A DNA stretch of 64,000 bases from Dokdonella sp. (GCF_019634775.1 NZ_JAHCAS010000001.1:1302001-1366000), one strand, 5' to 3'. Counted from the stretch's first letter, positions 6,903 through 16,048 are shown. The notes: generated from the letters alone by a model not told the origin. Program-made: numbers and translations.

Positions 6903-8317
6903 GGAGGCGCAGTCCGGTAGTGGTGGGCGAGCATCAGCGCGATTGCGCATGAGGCGATGCGCGATTCGCGCGAGTCGGCACGGCTGGTCAGGATCACCGG
7001 CACCTTCGCGCCGAGCACGATGCCGGCGCTGGCCGCGCCGCCGAGGTACATGAGCTGCTTGGCGAGCATGTTGCCGCTCTCGAGGTCGGGCACGACCAGC
7101 ACGTCGGCCTGGCCGGCGACGTCGGAGACGATGCCCTTGGTGCGCGCGGCAGCGATCGACACGGCGTTGTCGAAGGCCAGCGGGCCATCGAGCACGCCGC
7201 CTGCGATCTGGCCGCGATCGGCCATCTTGCACAGGGCGGCCGCATCGAGCGTGGCCGGCATCGACGGTGTGACCGTCTCCACCGCAGCGAGGATCGCGAC
7301 CTTGGGGACATCGACGCCGATCACATGGGCGAGATCGATCGCATTGCGGATGATGTCGGCTTTCTGTTCGAGGTCCGGAGCGAGGTTGATCGCCGCGTCG
7401 GTGACGATGAACGGGCGCGGATAGGCCGGCGTCTGCAGGAGAAAGCAGTGGCTGATGCGGCGCTTGGTGCGCAGGCCGCCGCTGGAGGAAACCACGGCCG
7501 ACATCAGCTCGTCGGTGTGCAGGCTGCCCTTCATGATCGCCTCGACCTGGCCGTCACGGGCCAGTTCGACGGCACGCGCCGCGGCGGCATGGCTGTGTGG
7601 CACGTCCTCGACGGAAAAGCCGGCGAGGTCGATACCGGCCTGCGCGGCAGCGGCTTCGAGCTTGGCTCGGGGCGCGATCAGCACCGGCTCGATGAGACCG
7701 CTGCCATGCGCGTCGAGCGCACCGGCGAGACTCAGTTCATCGCAGGGATGGACGACCGCGACACGGATTGCGGCCATCGGACGGACGTGGCTGAGCAGGC
7801 GTTCGAGGCCGTCATTGCCGCGCACGTCGAGGCGGATTTCCGGCAGCGCGGTACGCGCACGCTCGATGCGTTCGGTGGGCGCGACGACCTCGGCCTCACC
7901 GTCGATGACGAGCATGCCGTGCTGATTCGTGCAGGTGCAGGCCAGGCGTACGCGATGGTGTTCCTCCCTGGCGGTCACGCTGACGCGGACGAGGACACGG
8001 TCACCGACACGCACCGGCGCGTGGAAGCGCAGCGACTGTGAACGGTAAAGCGTGCCGGGGCCGGGCAGGCGCGTGCCGAGCACGGCCGAGATCAGCGCGC
8101 CGCCCCACATGCCGTGCGCGATCACGCCCTGGAAGCGGCTGGCATTGGCGAACTCGGGATCGATGTGGGCAGGGTTCAGGTCGCCCGAGAGCGCAGCGAA
8201 TATCTGGATGTCCTCGAGTGTCAGCGTGCGCTCGATGCTGGCGCTGTCGCCGACCTGGAGTTCGTCCCAGGTGCGGTTGCGCAGGATGTTGAGATCGGAA
8301 CCGGAGGCGTCGTTCAT
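6899..8317 (-). CDS. MaoC-like hydratase / phosphate acetyl(butyryl)transferase fusion
   Basis: The protein has 472 residues in two parts. Residues about 15-145 are a MaoC-type hot-dog domain: FAALSGDLNPAHIDPEFA then GVIAHGMWGGALISAVLGTR, which holds the hydratase Asp and His. Residues about 170-472 are a phosphate acetyl/butyryltransferase domain: KGSLHTDELMSAV, a VTDAAINLAPDLEQKADII stretch, and DLESGNMLAKQLMYLGGA near the end. The C-terminal part should convert acyl-CoA plus phosphate to acyl phosphate for the kinase encoded next. The N-terminal part could hydrate a short enoyl-CoA or act only in binding. Similar fusions are annotated as bifunctional enoyl-CoA hydratase/phosphate acetyltransferase. 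The start at 8317 has GGGACG before it. Confidence 0.9.
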   Translation of the reverse strand: MNDASGSDLNILRNRTWDELQVGDSASIERTLTLEDIQIFAALSGDLNPAHIDPEFANASRFQGVIAHGMWGGALISAVLGTRLPGPGTLYRSQSLRFHAPVRVGDRVLVRVSVTAREEHHRVRLACTCTNQHGMLVIDGEAEVVAPTERIERARTALPEIRLDVRGNDGLERLLSHVRPMAAIRVAVVHPCDELSLAGALDAHGSGLIEPVLIAPRAKLEAAAAQAGIDLAGFSVEDVPHSHAAAARAVELARDGQVEAIMKGSLHTDELMSAVVSSSGGLRTKRRISHCFLLQTPAYPRPFIVTDAAINLAPDLEQKADIIRNAIDLAHVIGVDVPKVAILAAVETVTPSMPATLDAAALCKMADRGQIAGGVLDGPLAFDNAVSIAAARTKGIVSDVAGQADVLVVPDLESGNMLAKQLMYLGGAASAGIVLGAKVPVILTSRADSRESRIASCAIALMLAHHYRTAPP

Positions 8318-8435
8318 GGCGTCCCGTTGGGTATGGGTGGGAAGGCGCTGAACCAAGAGCTTGAAGCACAAATGAGGTGAGGAAAAGACTGTTCTCTGCC
8401 GACCTGGCTTCGCGCAGGAGCGCACATCGTTCCCT

Positions 8436-8455
8436 CTCCCCGTGCAAACGGGGAG
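8436..8455. terminator. hairpin between the stress-protein and MaoC-Pta genes
   Basis: CTCCCCGT and ACGGGGAG form a perfect 8-base stem around a GCAA tetraloop, flanked by further partial pairing (CCCT and AGGA). It lies 17 bases past the universal stress protein stop. With no clear T-run it may attenuate or process the transcript rather than end it. Confidence 0.45.
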
Positions 8456-8471
8456 AAGGAAAGCCTGTGGC

Positions 8472-9344
8472 TCAGGCGTGCACGAGCAGGGTGTCGATGC
8501 TCGAGCGCAGGGCGATGCCGCGTGCGACACTGCCGATGACGAGCTCGTACAGAGCGCCGTGGCCGTGGGTGCCGCAGGCGACCAGGTCCGGATCGAAGGT
8601 GTCGCAGTACATGCGCACCAGGCGCACCGGGTCGCCGTGTTCCACCACCACTTCGACCTCGCCGAGATCATCGACGAAGGCGCGCGCTTCGTCCTGCAGG
8701 CGCAGGCGCGCGCGAGCGACGGCCTCGTCGCGCGAATCGGCATCGAAGCCGAGCCGAGGTACTTCGAAAGCATGCAGCAAGGTCAGCCGCGCCTGCGGAG
8801 CCAGCGCGCGCGCGGCTTGCAGGGCGACTTTCGACGGCGCCGAGAAATCGGTGGCTACGACGACGTGGCGATAGGCCTGATGCGCCGGCTGCCGCACGAT
8901 CAGCACGCGCGCGGCCGGCATGCGCAGCAGGCGATCGAGGATCGAGCCGAGCCGCACCGGATTGAGCACGCCTTCGCGCATCGGACCGCAGACGATCATG
9001 GTGTCGGCGCGTGCGGCCTCGTGCTCGAAGGTGGCGCGCCAGCGGCCATCGTCGTCATCGTCAACCACCTGCATGCGCCAGGCGATGCCGGTTGCTGCGA
9101 GCTCGCGGTGCAGTTCACGTTCCGCGCGCACGCGCGCAGACGGCGCGTGGTACCACGATGGAGGATCCTGCATCGCGGCAACTTCCTCGGCCAACGCGGA
9201 GGACTTCTCGACGACCGACACCGCCACCGCCTCCGCGCCGAACTCGCCGGCAAGGCGGGTGGCGCGGGCAAGGGCGCGATCGCAGCGCGCGCTGCGGTCG
9301 GTGGACAGGATCACGCGCGGGGGTGCGGTGAAGGCTGGATTCAT
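8472..9344 (-). CDS. tandem universal stress protein (UspA)
   Basis: The 290-residue protein is two UspA domains in a row, about residues 8-145 and 150-290. The second domain has the ATP-binding signature GTHGHGALYELVIGSVA (about 262-278), the G-2x-G-9x-G(S) pattern. The first has CGPMREGVLNPVRLGS in the same place, with the glycine spacing altered, so it may not bind ATP. Tandem Usp proteins help proteobacteria survive energy limitation and low oxygen. The ATG at 9344 shares its A with the TGA of the upstream ATPase gene (TGATG), so the two are translationally coupled. The 5' part of the open frame upstream of this ATG overlaps the ATPase gene and was left out. Confidence 0.9.
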   Translation of the reverse strand: MNPAFTAPPRVILSTDRSARCDRALARATRLAGEFGAEAVAVSVVEKSSALAEEVAAMQDPPSWYHAPSARVRAERELHRELAATGIAWRMQVVDDDDDGRWRATFEHEAARADTMIVCGPMREGVLNPVRLGSILDRLLRMPAARVLIVRQPAHQAYRHVVVATDFSAPSKVALQAARALAPQARLTLLHAFEVPRLGFDADSRDEAVARARLRLQDEARAFVDDLGEVEVVVEHGDPVRLVRMYCDTFDPDLVACGTHGHGALYELVIGSVARGIALRSSIDTLLVHA

Positions 9345-12103
9345 CAGGGCGTCCTCGATGACGGTGGAACGGGATCTGCGGCGCGCAATTCCTCGAACAC
9401 GCCCAGCGCGCGCAGCAGGCGCTTCTCGATTTCGAGCAGTACCAACAGGGCGACGCCGACGAGCACGATGACCAGGCCATCGCGCAACGGCACGGGTCGG
9501 CTGTCGAACACCGCATGAAACCACGGCAGATAAGTAAATGCGAACTGGGCGACGACCACGGCGACGACCGCCTTGAGCACCGCCGGCGTGCCGCGCAGGC
9601 CGCGCCAGGTGAACGAACTGCCATGCAGGTAGCGTACGTTGAACAGATAGAAGATTTCGAGCACACAGAAGGCGTTGACCACCATCGTGCGCGCGGTGGC
9701 GAGGTCGTGCCCGCGCGCTTCGGCAAAGGCGAACACGCCGAATGCGCCGACGCTGAAAAGCACCGAGACGAAGAGGATGCGCCAGAGCATGAACGGCGAT
9801 ACCAGCGGCGCATCCCGGCGGCGCGGAGGGCGCCGCATGATGCCGTCCTCGGGCGGTTCGAAGGCGAGCACGAGGCCGAGCGTGATGGTCAGCACCATGT
9901 TGATCCAGAGAATCTGTGCTGCAGTCATCGGTAGCGTCCAGCCGCAGACGATGGCAAGGATCACCGCGAGCGCCTCGCCGCCATTTGTCGGCAGGGTCCA
10001 GGCGATGACCTTGCGGATATTGTCGTAGACCGCGCGACCCTCGTGCACGGCGGCGGCGATCGACGCGAAGTTGTCGTCGGCCAGGACCATGCCGCTGGCT
10101 TCCTTGGCCGCTTCGGTGCCCTTGCGGCCCATGGCGATGCCGATGTCGGCCTGCTTGAGCGAAGGGGCGTCGTTGACGCCGTCGCCGGTCATGGCCACGG
10201 TGTGTCCGCGCGCCTGCAGTGCGCGCACGATGCGCAGCTTGTGCTCGGGCGTGGTGCGCGCGAACACGCTGGCCTTCTCGGCGACGCTCGGCAGATTACG
10301 GTCGTCGATCGCCTCGAGTTCCGCGCCGGTCAGCACCTCCAGCGTGTCGGCGAGGGCGAGCTGACCGGCGATCGCCGCGGCGGTCGTCGCGTGATCGCCG
10401 GTGATCATCTTCACCGCGATGCCGGCGCTGCGGCATTCGGCGACTGCACGCACAGCTTCCGCGCGCGGCGGATCGATGAAGCCGACCAGGCCGAGGAAGA
10501 CGAGTCCGCCGACTTCATCGATGCTGAAGCCTTGCGGCGCATGCGCGAGCTTGCGGGCGGCAAAGCCGAGCACGCGCTGGCCCTCGGCACCGGCAGCGTC
10601 GATCGCCTGCCGCCAGAACGCGGCATCGACAGGCTCGGTGCCCGCCGCGCCGGCCTGTTCGCTGCTCAGCGCCAGGATCTGTTCCGGCGCGCCCTTGACG
10701 CAGACCAGCGCACCCTCGCCATCGACCTCGGCATGCAGGGTTGCCATGAAACGGTACGCCGCATCGAACGGCACCTCGTCGAGGCGCGGGTGGGCGCTGC
10801 GCACGGCGGTGGCCTCCATGCCGGCGCGGGCTGCCAGCGCGAGCAAGGCGCCTTCCATCGGATCGCCGTCGATGTGCCAGGCATCGCCTTTCTCGATCAA
10901 TCGCGCGTCATTGCACAGCAGGCCGACGCGCGCAACGCGGTCGGCCGCAGCCAGTGCGGCATCGCCGCCGCTGCGTGCATCGAGTCGGCCGGTCGGTGCA
11001 TAGCCTTCGCCACTGGCCTCTACCCGACCCAGGCGCGTGATGATCGTGCGCGCGCTCATTTCGTTGCGCGTCAGCGTGCCGGTCTTGTCCGAACAGATGA
11101 CCGTGGTCGCGCCGAGCGTTTCGACCGCAGCCATGCGCCGCACGATGGCGTGACGCGCTGCCATGCGCCGCACGCCGATCGCCAGAGTGATCGTGATGAC
11201 CGCCGGCAATCCCTCGGGGACGAAGCCGACGGCGATGGCGACGACGATCATCAGCGCGTCGAGCCAGGCATAGTCGCGCACGGCGATGGCGAACACGAAC
11301 AAGACGGCTGCGGTGCCGATTGCGGCCATCGTGACAAGCTTGCCGAAGCGCGCGATCTGACGCAGCAGCGGTGTGGCCAACGTTTCCACCTGGCCGAGCA
11401 AGGTGCCGATGCGGCCGATTTCCGTGGATGCGCCGCTGGCGACCACGACGGCGCTGCCCTGGCCGGCGCTGACCAGGGTGCCCGAGTAGAGCATCGACTG
11501 GCGTTCGCCGAGTGCGGCATCGGCGGCAACCGGGCTGGCACCCTTGTCGACCGGTACCGATTCACCGGTCAGGATCGACTCGTCCAGGCGCAGGCCGCGC
11601 CCGCGCAGGAGGCGCGCATCGGCGGGCACGCGATCGCCCGCCTCCAGCACGATGACATCGCCCGGCACGAGGTCTTCGACCGCGATCGTTGCGCGCACGC
11701 CGTGGCGCAGCACGTGCGCGACCGGGGCGAGCATCGAGCGCAACGCGGACAAGGCTTGCTCGGCCCGCCCTTCCTGCACGAAACCGACGATGGCGTTGAC
11801 CGTGACCACAGCGACGATCACCGCGGCATCGACCACGTGACCGAGTGCGAACGCAACCACTGCCGCCGAGAGCAGGAACAGGATCAACGGATCGTTGAAC
11901 TGGCGCAGCAGACGTCGCCAGGCGGGGATTACCGGTGGTGCCGGCAGCGCGTTAGCCCCGTACTCGCCAAGTCGCCGCGCAGCTTCGTCACCATCGAGTC
12001 CCTGCACGGACGTCGCCAGGTGTGCGAGCACCGCGTCGACGTCGAGCGCATGCCAGTCGATCGGGCGCGCCGCTGCATTCGGGGTGGCGTCGGATGGGGC
12101 CAT
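9344..12103 (-). CDS. cation-transporting P-type ATPase (P2A, calcium-pump-like)
   Basis: The 919-residue inner-membrane pump uses ATP to move a cation. Domains run: cation ATPase N-terminal region (about 15-85), actuator with LTGESVPVDK, DKTGTLTRNE phosphorylation motif near 338, nucleotide-binding domain with KGAPE, MTGDGVNDAP hinge near 636, and four C-terminal helices. Helix 4 has PEGLPAVITI, the pattern of P2A pumps such as SERCA and bacterial calcium or manganese exporters; helix 6 has WINMVLTITLGL in place of the calcium-binding NxxTDGxP, so the ion is uncertain. GAGGA precedes the ATG at 12103. It is the first gene of the cluster ending with ackA. An FNR/Anr-like box lies about 135 bases upstream. 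Confidence 0.9.
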   Translation of the reverse strand: MAPSDATPNAAARPIDWHALDVDAVLAHLATSVQGLDGDEAARRLGEYGANALPAPPVIPAWRRLLRQFNDPLILFLLSAAVVAFALGHVVDAAVIVAVVTVNAIVGFVQEGRAEQALSALRSMLAPVAHVLRHGVRATIAVEDLVPGDVIVLEAGDRVPADARLLRGRGLRLDESILTGESVPVDKGASPVAADAALGERQSMLYSGTLVSAGQGSAVVVASGASTEIGRIGTLLGQVETLATPLLRQIARFGKLVTMAAIGTAAVLFVFAIAVRDYAWLDALMIVVAIAVGFVPEGLPAVITITLAIGVRRMAARHAIVRRMAAVETLGATTVICSDKTGTLTRNEMSARTIITRLGRVEASGEGYAPTGRLDARSGGDAALAAADRVARVGLLCNDARLIEKGDAWHIDGDPMEGALLALAARAGMEATAVRSAHPRLDEVPFDAAYRFMATLHAEVDGEGALVCVKGAPEQILALSSEQAGAAGTEPVDAAFWRQAIDAAGAEGQRVLGFAARKLAHAPQGFSIDEVGGLVFLGLVGFIDPPRAEAVRAVAECRSAGIAVKMITGDHATTAAAIAGQLALADTLEVLTGAELEAIDDRNLPSVAEKASVFARTTPEHKLRIVRALQARGHTVAMTGDGVNDAPSLKQADIGIAMGRKGTEAAKEASGMVLADDNFASIAAAVHEGRAVYDNIRKVIAWTLPTNGGEALAVILAIVCGWTLPMTAAQILWINMVLTITLGLVLAFEPPEDGIMRRPPRRRDAPLVSPFMLWRILFVSVLFSVGAFGVFAFAEARGHDLATARTMVVNAFCVLEIFYLFNVRYLHGSSFTWRGLRGTPAVLKAVVAVVVAQFAFTYLPWFHAVFDSRPVPLRDGLVIVLVGVALLVLLEIEKRLLRALGVFEELRAADPVPPSSRTP

Positions 12104-12236
12104 CGGCGCTCCTCGGAGAGTGGAAGATCGTGTCGCGCGACGCTGGGCGCCGGCGGAATCGTGCCTGGATCACGCGATTCTAGACGCCGCGTGGCAGCAA
12201 GAGGAGAAAGCTTCGCAGGTACGTCGTACGGGCAGG

Positions 12237-12250
12237 TTGACGTCGATCAA
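12237..12250. promoter_or_regulatory. FNR/Anr-like box upstream of the ATPase operon
   Basis: TTGACGTCGATCAA matches the palindromic FNR/Anr consensus TTGAT-N4-ATCAA at nine of ten fixed positions. It is centred about 140 bases before the ATPase start. Activation at -41.5 would place the RNA start near 12202, leaving a leader of about 100 bases; no good -10 box was found there. Stress protein, phosphotransacetylase and acetate kinase genes are known Anr targets in pseudomonads, which supports but does not prove the site. Confidence 0.5.
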
Positions 12251-12338
12251 GCCATTTGATGCCGAGGATTGCGGGAAGAGCGCGCACCGGCCACCCATCG
12301 TGCTTTCGCGCCCGGGACGGCTGAAGTCCATACATTGG

Positions 12339-12405
12339 CCGCCCGTTTACGGGCGATGCTTCTCCGCCGCGTGTCGAAGCGCATCGCCCCCGAAGGGGCT
12401 CCTAC
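12339..12405. repeat. inverted REP pair (GTAGGAGCCCCTTCGGGG type)
   Basis: The right arm, read on the minus strand, is GTAGGAGCCCCTTCGGGGGC followed by GATGC, a textbook REP head and hairpin. The left arm GCCCGTTTACGGGCGATGCT has its own hairpin and shares the GGGCGATGC tail in inverted orientation. It lies 9 bases after the glmS stop and between the glmS end and the ATPase promoter. The rest of the 310-base gap (12104-12413) holds the FNR-like box and no gene. Confidence 0.8.
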
Positions 12406-12413
12406 GTCACCGA

Positions 12414-14246
12414 TTACTCCACCGTCACCGACTTGGCGAGGTTGCGCGGCTGGTCGACGTCGGTGCCGCGCAGCACGGCGACGTGGTAGGCGAGGAGCTG
12501 CAGCGGCACGGTGAACACGGCCGGGGCGATCAGGTTGCCGCCGGAGTCGACCTTGATGACGGCGCCACGCACGCCATCGGCCTCGAGGTCGACGGTGTGG
12601 TCGGCGAACACGAACAGCTCGCCGCCGCGTGCGCGCACCTCCTCGAGATTGGACTTGAGTTTCTCGAGCAGCTGGTTGTTCGGGGCGACGGTGATCACCG
12701 GCATGTCCTCGTCGACGAGGGCGAGCGGGCCGTGCTTGAGTTCGCCGGCCGGGTAGGCCTCGGCGTGGATGTAGGAGATCTCCTTGAGCTTGAGCGCGCC
12801 TTCCAGTGCCACCGGATAGTTGACGCCACGGCCGAGGAACAGCGCGTGGTGCTTGTTGACGAAGCGCTCGGCGAGCTGTGCGATCTGCGGCTCGAGTTCG
12901 AGCGCGTCGGCGACGCGGCGCGGCAGTTCCGCGAGGTCGTTGACGAGGCGCGTGTAGCGCTCCGCGGCGAGGCCGTTCAGGCGCGCCAGCTCGAGCACGA
13001 GCAGGGCGAGCGCGCTCAACTGGGTAGTGAAGGCCTTGGTCGAAGCGACGCCGATCTCCGGGCCGGCGCGCGTCATCAGCACGAGATCGGATTCGCGCAC
13101 GAGGCTCGACTCCGGCACGTTGCACACGGCGAACGAGCCGAGGTAGCCGCGCTGCTTGCCTTCGCGCAGCGCGGCGAGCGTGTCGGCGGTTTCGCCGGAC
13201 TGCGAGATTGCGACGAACAGCGAATCGGCCGGCACGACGGCATGGCGATAGCGGTATTCGCTGGCCACCTCGATGCTGCAAGGGATGCCGGCGAGGCCCT
13301 CGAGCCAGTAGCGGGCGACGAGGCCGGCATGGTAGCTCGTGCCGCAGGCGACGATCTGCACGTGGCGTACGCGCGCGAGCAGGGCTTCGGCATCGACGCC
13401 GAAGATGTTCGGCAGGATGCGCCCGCCGGCGATGCGGCCTTCGAGTGTTTCGGCGACCGCACGCGGCTGCTCGAAGATCTCCTTCAGCATGTAGTGGCGG
13501 TACTCCCCGCGTTCGACCGCGTCGGCCGACAGCTCGCTGGTATGCAGGCGGCGCTCGACCGGCGAACCGTCGGCGTCGTACACCTGCATCGTCGTGCGCG
13601 TGATCTCGACGAGGTCGCCTTCGTCGAGGTAGACGAACTGGTTGGTCACCTTGATCAGCGCCTGCACGTCGGAGCCGAGGAAGTGTTCGCCGATGCCGAT
13701 GCCGACGCAGAGCGGGCTGCCGCGGCGTGCGCCGATGACGTGGCCGGGCGCGTCGCTGCTGATCACGGCGATGGCGAAGGCGCCATGCAGGCGCGCGATC
13801 GCCGCCTGCACCGCTTCGCGCAGGCCGAGCCCGCCGCGCATCAGGTGGTGCACGAGATGGGCGATCACCTCGGTGTCGGTGTCGGAGTCGAAGCGGTAGC
13901 CGAGTGCCTGCAGTTCGCTGCGCAGCGGTGCGTGGTTCTCGATGATGCCGTTGTGCACCACGCTGACCGTTCCGGCCGACAGGTGCGGGTGGGCGTTCGT
14001 CTCATTCGGCACGCCGTGCGTGGCCCAACGCGTGTGGGCGATGCCGGTGTGCCCGGCAAGCGGTGCGGAGTCCAGGCGAAGCTCGAGCTCGCGAACCTTG
14101 CCGACCGTGCGCGCGCGGTGCAGTTCGCCGCTGCTGATGACGGACAGTCCGGCCGAGTCGTAGCCACGGTATTCAAGGGCCTTCAGGCCGGCAACGAGGA
14201 TCGGGACAACATCACGCTCGGCCGCGGCGGCAACGATTCCACACAT
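12414..14246 (-). CDS. glmS: glutamine-fructose-6-phosphate aminotransferase (glucosamine-6-phosphate synthase)
   Basis: The 610-residue cytosolic enzyme makes glucosamine 6-phosphate from fructose 6-phosphate and glutamine, the first step to UDP-GlcNAc. Cys2 (MCGIVAAA) is the glutaminase nucleophile after Met removal. The glutamine amidotransferase domain spans about 2-220 (HTRWATHG, NGIIENH), followed by two sugar isomerase domains (SQSGETADT near 345, and ALEGALKLKEISY near 485). It ends in the canonical KSVTVE, so it is complete. glmU, the last enzyme of the same pathway, lies 46 kb away at the other side of the polysaccharide locus. No glmS ribozyme-like sequence was noticed, as expected outside Firmicutes. 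Confidence 0.97.
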   Translation of the reverse strand: MCGIVAAAAERDVVPILVAGLKALEYRGYDSAGLSVISSGELHRARTVGKVRELELRLDSAPLAGHTGIAHTRWATHGVPNETNAHPHLSAGTVSVVHNGIIENHAPLRSELQALGYRFDSDTDTEVIAHLVHHLMRGGLGLREAVQAAIARLHGAFAIAVISSDAPGHVIGARRGSPLCVGIGIGEHFLGSDVQALIKVTNQFVYLDEGDLVEITRTTMQVYDADGSPVERRLHTSELSADAVERGEYRHYMLKEIFEQPRAVAETLEGRIAGGRILPNIFGVDAEALLARVRHVQIVACGTSYHAGLVARYWLEGLAGIPCSIEVASEYRYRHAVVPADSLFVAISQSGETADTLAALREGKQRGYLGSFAVCNVPESSLVRESDLVLMTRAGPEIGVASTKAFTTQLSALALLVLELARLNGLAAERYTRLVNDLAELPRRVADALELEPQIAQLAERFVNKHHALFLGRGVNYPVALEGALKLKEISYIHAEAYPAGELKHGPLALVDEDMPVITVAPNNQLLEKLKSNLEEVRARGGELFVFADHTVDLEADGVRGAVIKVDSGGNLIAPAVFTVPLQLLAYHVAVLRGTDVDQPRNLAKSVTVE

Positions 14247-14514
14247 GGGGACTCCCGGGAGTTGCGCCGCGTCGGATCGGCGCCTGAGGCTCGCGATGAT
14301 AGACGCTCCCTGTTGGCGCTGGCAGGGCTGGCCGATGGAAATTCTCGGGCGTGATGCGTCACATCCTGCCGCATACGGTCAACTTCTCCGCGACCGGGTC
14401 GACCCGGCAACCTGGGCGGCTGCGGCGTGCAATGCCTGTTGCAATGGCTACAATCTGCGGTTTGTGGACGTCGTGATGCGTCGCTGCGGTTCGATTTCCG
14501 CGTCCTCTGGATGG

Positions 14515-14530
14515 TGGCACGTGATTTGCT
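14515..14530 (+). promoter_or_regulatory. sigma-54 promoter for the polysaccharide initiating transferase
   Basis: TGGCACGTGATTTGCT matches the sigma-54 consensus TGGCACG-N4-TTGC(A/T) at every fixed position, with the invariant GG and GC exactly ten bases apart. Transcription should start near 14541, about 22 bases before the ATG at 14564. XrtA-type exopolysaccharide genes are controlled by RpoN with the PrsK/PrsR pair in Zoogloea, so this fits the locus. The rest of the 317-base gap is the glmS leader; no gene is seen in it. Confidence 0.85.
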
Positions 14531-14563
14531 TCACAGATTTGTGCCCATCTCCCTGATACGGCC

Positions 14564-16048
14564 ATGAACCAAAGCGACGCTCGAGCCGATTCCACGTATG
14601 GCGTGCCGAAGGCACGTTCCGGTCATGGTGTTCCGGTGGAGGGGGCAATGCTGCGTCTGGTGCGGGAGCAGGGAGCCCGCTGGCTGGCCCTGCTCGCGAT
14701 TGGCGAGTGCCTGGTGCTGGCTGCGGCGATGGTGGCCGCGATGCACGTGCGATATGCGCACAACGCGGCGGAACTGGCGCTGCATTCGGCCTACCTGTAT
14801 CCGCGCGCCCTGCTGTTCGGATTCGTCCTGGTGACGGCGTTTGCCGCACTCGGCCTCTACCAGCCACGCCTGCGGGATGGCTGGTTCGGCGTGTTCGCGC
14901 GGGTCGGCATCGGTTTCGTGCTTGGCGGCACGGCGTCGGTCATTCTCTACTACCTCGTGCCGCAGGCCTATGTCGGCCGTGGTGTGCTTGGCATCGCACT
15001 CGTCATCGGTTTTCCACTCGTGCTCGCGCTGCGTGCCGCGTTCATGCGTCTGGTCAATGTCGAGGCACTCAAGCGTCGCGTGCTCGTGCTCGGCAGCGGC
15101 GAGCGAGCGGCGATGATCAACTCGCGCATGCGCCGGCGCGTGGATCGGCGCGGTTTCAGCCTTGTTGGTTTCGTGCGGGCTGCCGAGGAGGTGTCGGCCG
15201 TGGCGGCGGAGCAGACCTTCGACGACGACGAATCCCTCGTCGATCGCGTCAGCCGCCTGCAGGTCAACGAGATCGTGATTGCGCTGGATGATCGCCGCGG
15301 CCAGTTGCCGATGGGCGAATTGCTCGAATGCAAGCAGCGCGGCGTGGCGGTGACCGATCTGATCACGTTCTTCGAGCGCGAGCTCGGCAAGGTCAAGCTC
15401 AGCCTGATCGACCCGTCGTGGATGGTCTTTTCCGACGGGTTCGACGCCTCGCCGCTGCGCCGCTTCAGCAAGCGCGCGTTCGACATCGTCGCTTCGGCGC
15501 TGGTACTGGTGCTGACCTGGCCGTTGATGCTCGGGGCGGCGATCGCGATCCGCCTCGAATCGGGGCGCGCCGCACCGATCCTGTACCGCCAGGAGCGGGT
15601 CGGCGAGAACGGTCGCACGTTCTCCCTGATCAAGTTCCGCAGCATGCGCACCGATGCCGAAAAGGACGGTGTGGCGCGCTGGGCTGGCAAGGACGATGAT
15701 CGTGTCACTCGCACCGGTCGCTTCATCCGCAAGGTACGCATCGACGAGCTTCCGCAGTTGTGGAACATCCTGCGCGGAGACATGAGCCTGATCGGGCCGC
15801 GTCCGGAGCGTCCGCAGTTCGTCGCCGAATTGGCGAAGAAGATCCGCTACTACGAGCTGCGCCATTGCGTGAAGCCTGGCCTTGCCGGCTGGGCCCAGCT
15901 CAACTATCCGTACGGCGCCACCGTGGAGGATGCCGCCGAAAAGCTCAAATATGATCTCTTCTACGTCAAGAACCACGATTTCCTGCTCGATCTTCTGATC
16001 CTGATCCAGACCGTCGAGGTTGTGCTGTTCCGGCGCGGGGCACGCTGA
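14564..16048 (+). CDS. polyprenyl-phosphate sugar-1-phosphate transferase (TIGR03013-like, XrtA-system type)
   Basis: The 494-residue inner-membrane protein should start polymer synthesis by moving a sugar phosphate from a UDP-sugar to undecaprenyl phosphate. Residues about 40-165 hold four to five transmembrane helices. A Rossmann-like middle domain follows (RRVLVLGSGERAAMI), then a sixth hydrophobic segment near 310-335 and the bacterial sugar transferase domain. That domain shows KRAFDIVASALVL, YRQERVGENGRTFSLIKFRS, RIDELPQLWNILRGDMSLIG and PRPERP, the catalytic and phosphate-binding motifs of the WbaP/WcaJ class. Length and middle-domain sequence resemble the PEP-CTERM-associated TIGR03013 group. 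It is transcribed alone from the sigma-54 promoter just upstream. Confidence 0.9.
   Translation: MNQSDARADSTYGVPKARSGHGVPVEGAMLRLVREQGARWLALLAIGECLVLAAAMVAAMHVRYAHNAAELALHSAYLYPRALLFGFVLVTAFAALGLYQPRLRDGWFGVFARVGIGFVLGGTASVILYYLVPQAYVGRGVLGIALVIGFPLVLALRAAFMRLVNVEALKRRVLVLGSGERAAMINSRMRRRVDRRGFSLVGFVRAAEEVSAVAAEQTFDDDESLVDRVSRLQVNEIVIALDDRRGQLPMGELLECKQRGVAVTDLITFFERELGKVKLSLIDPSWMVFSDGFDASPLRRFSKRAFDIVASALVLVLTWPLMLGAAIAIRLESGRAAPILYRQERVGENGRTFSLIKFRSMRTDAEKDGVARWAGKDDDRVTRTGRFIRKVRIDELPQLWNILRGDMSLIGPRPERPQFVAELAKKIRYYELRHCVKPGLAGWAQLNYPYGATVEDAAEKLKYDLFYVKNHDFLLDLLILIQTVEVVLFRRGAR

Noticed and set aside
14350..14370. GTGATGCGTCAC palindrome upstream of glmS considered as a CRP/Clp site
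   Set aside because: The spacer is four bases, two short of the required six.
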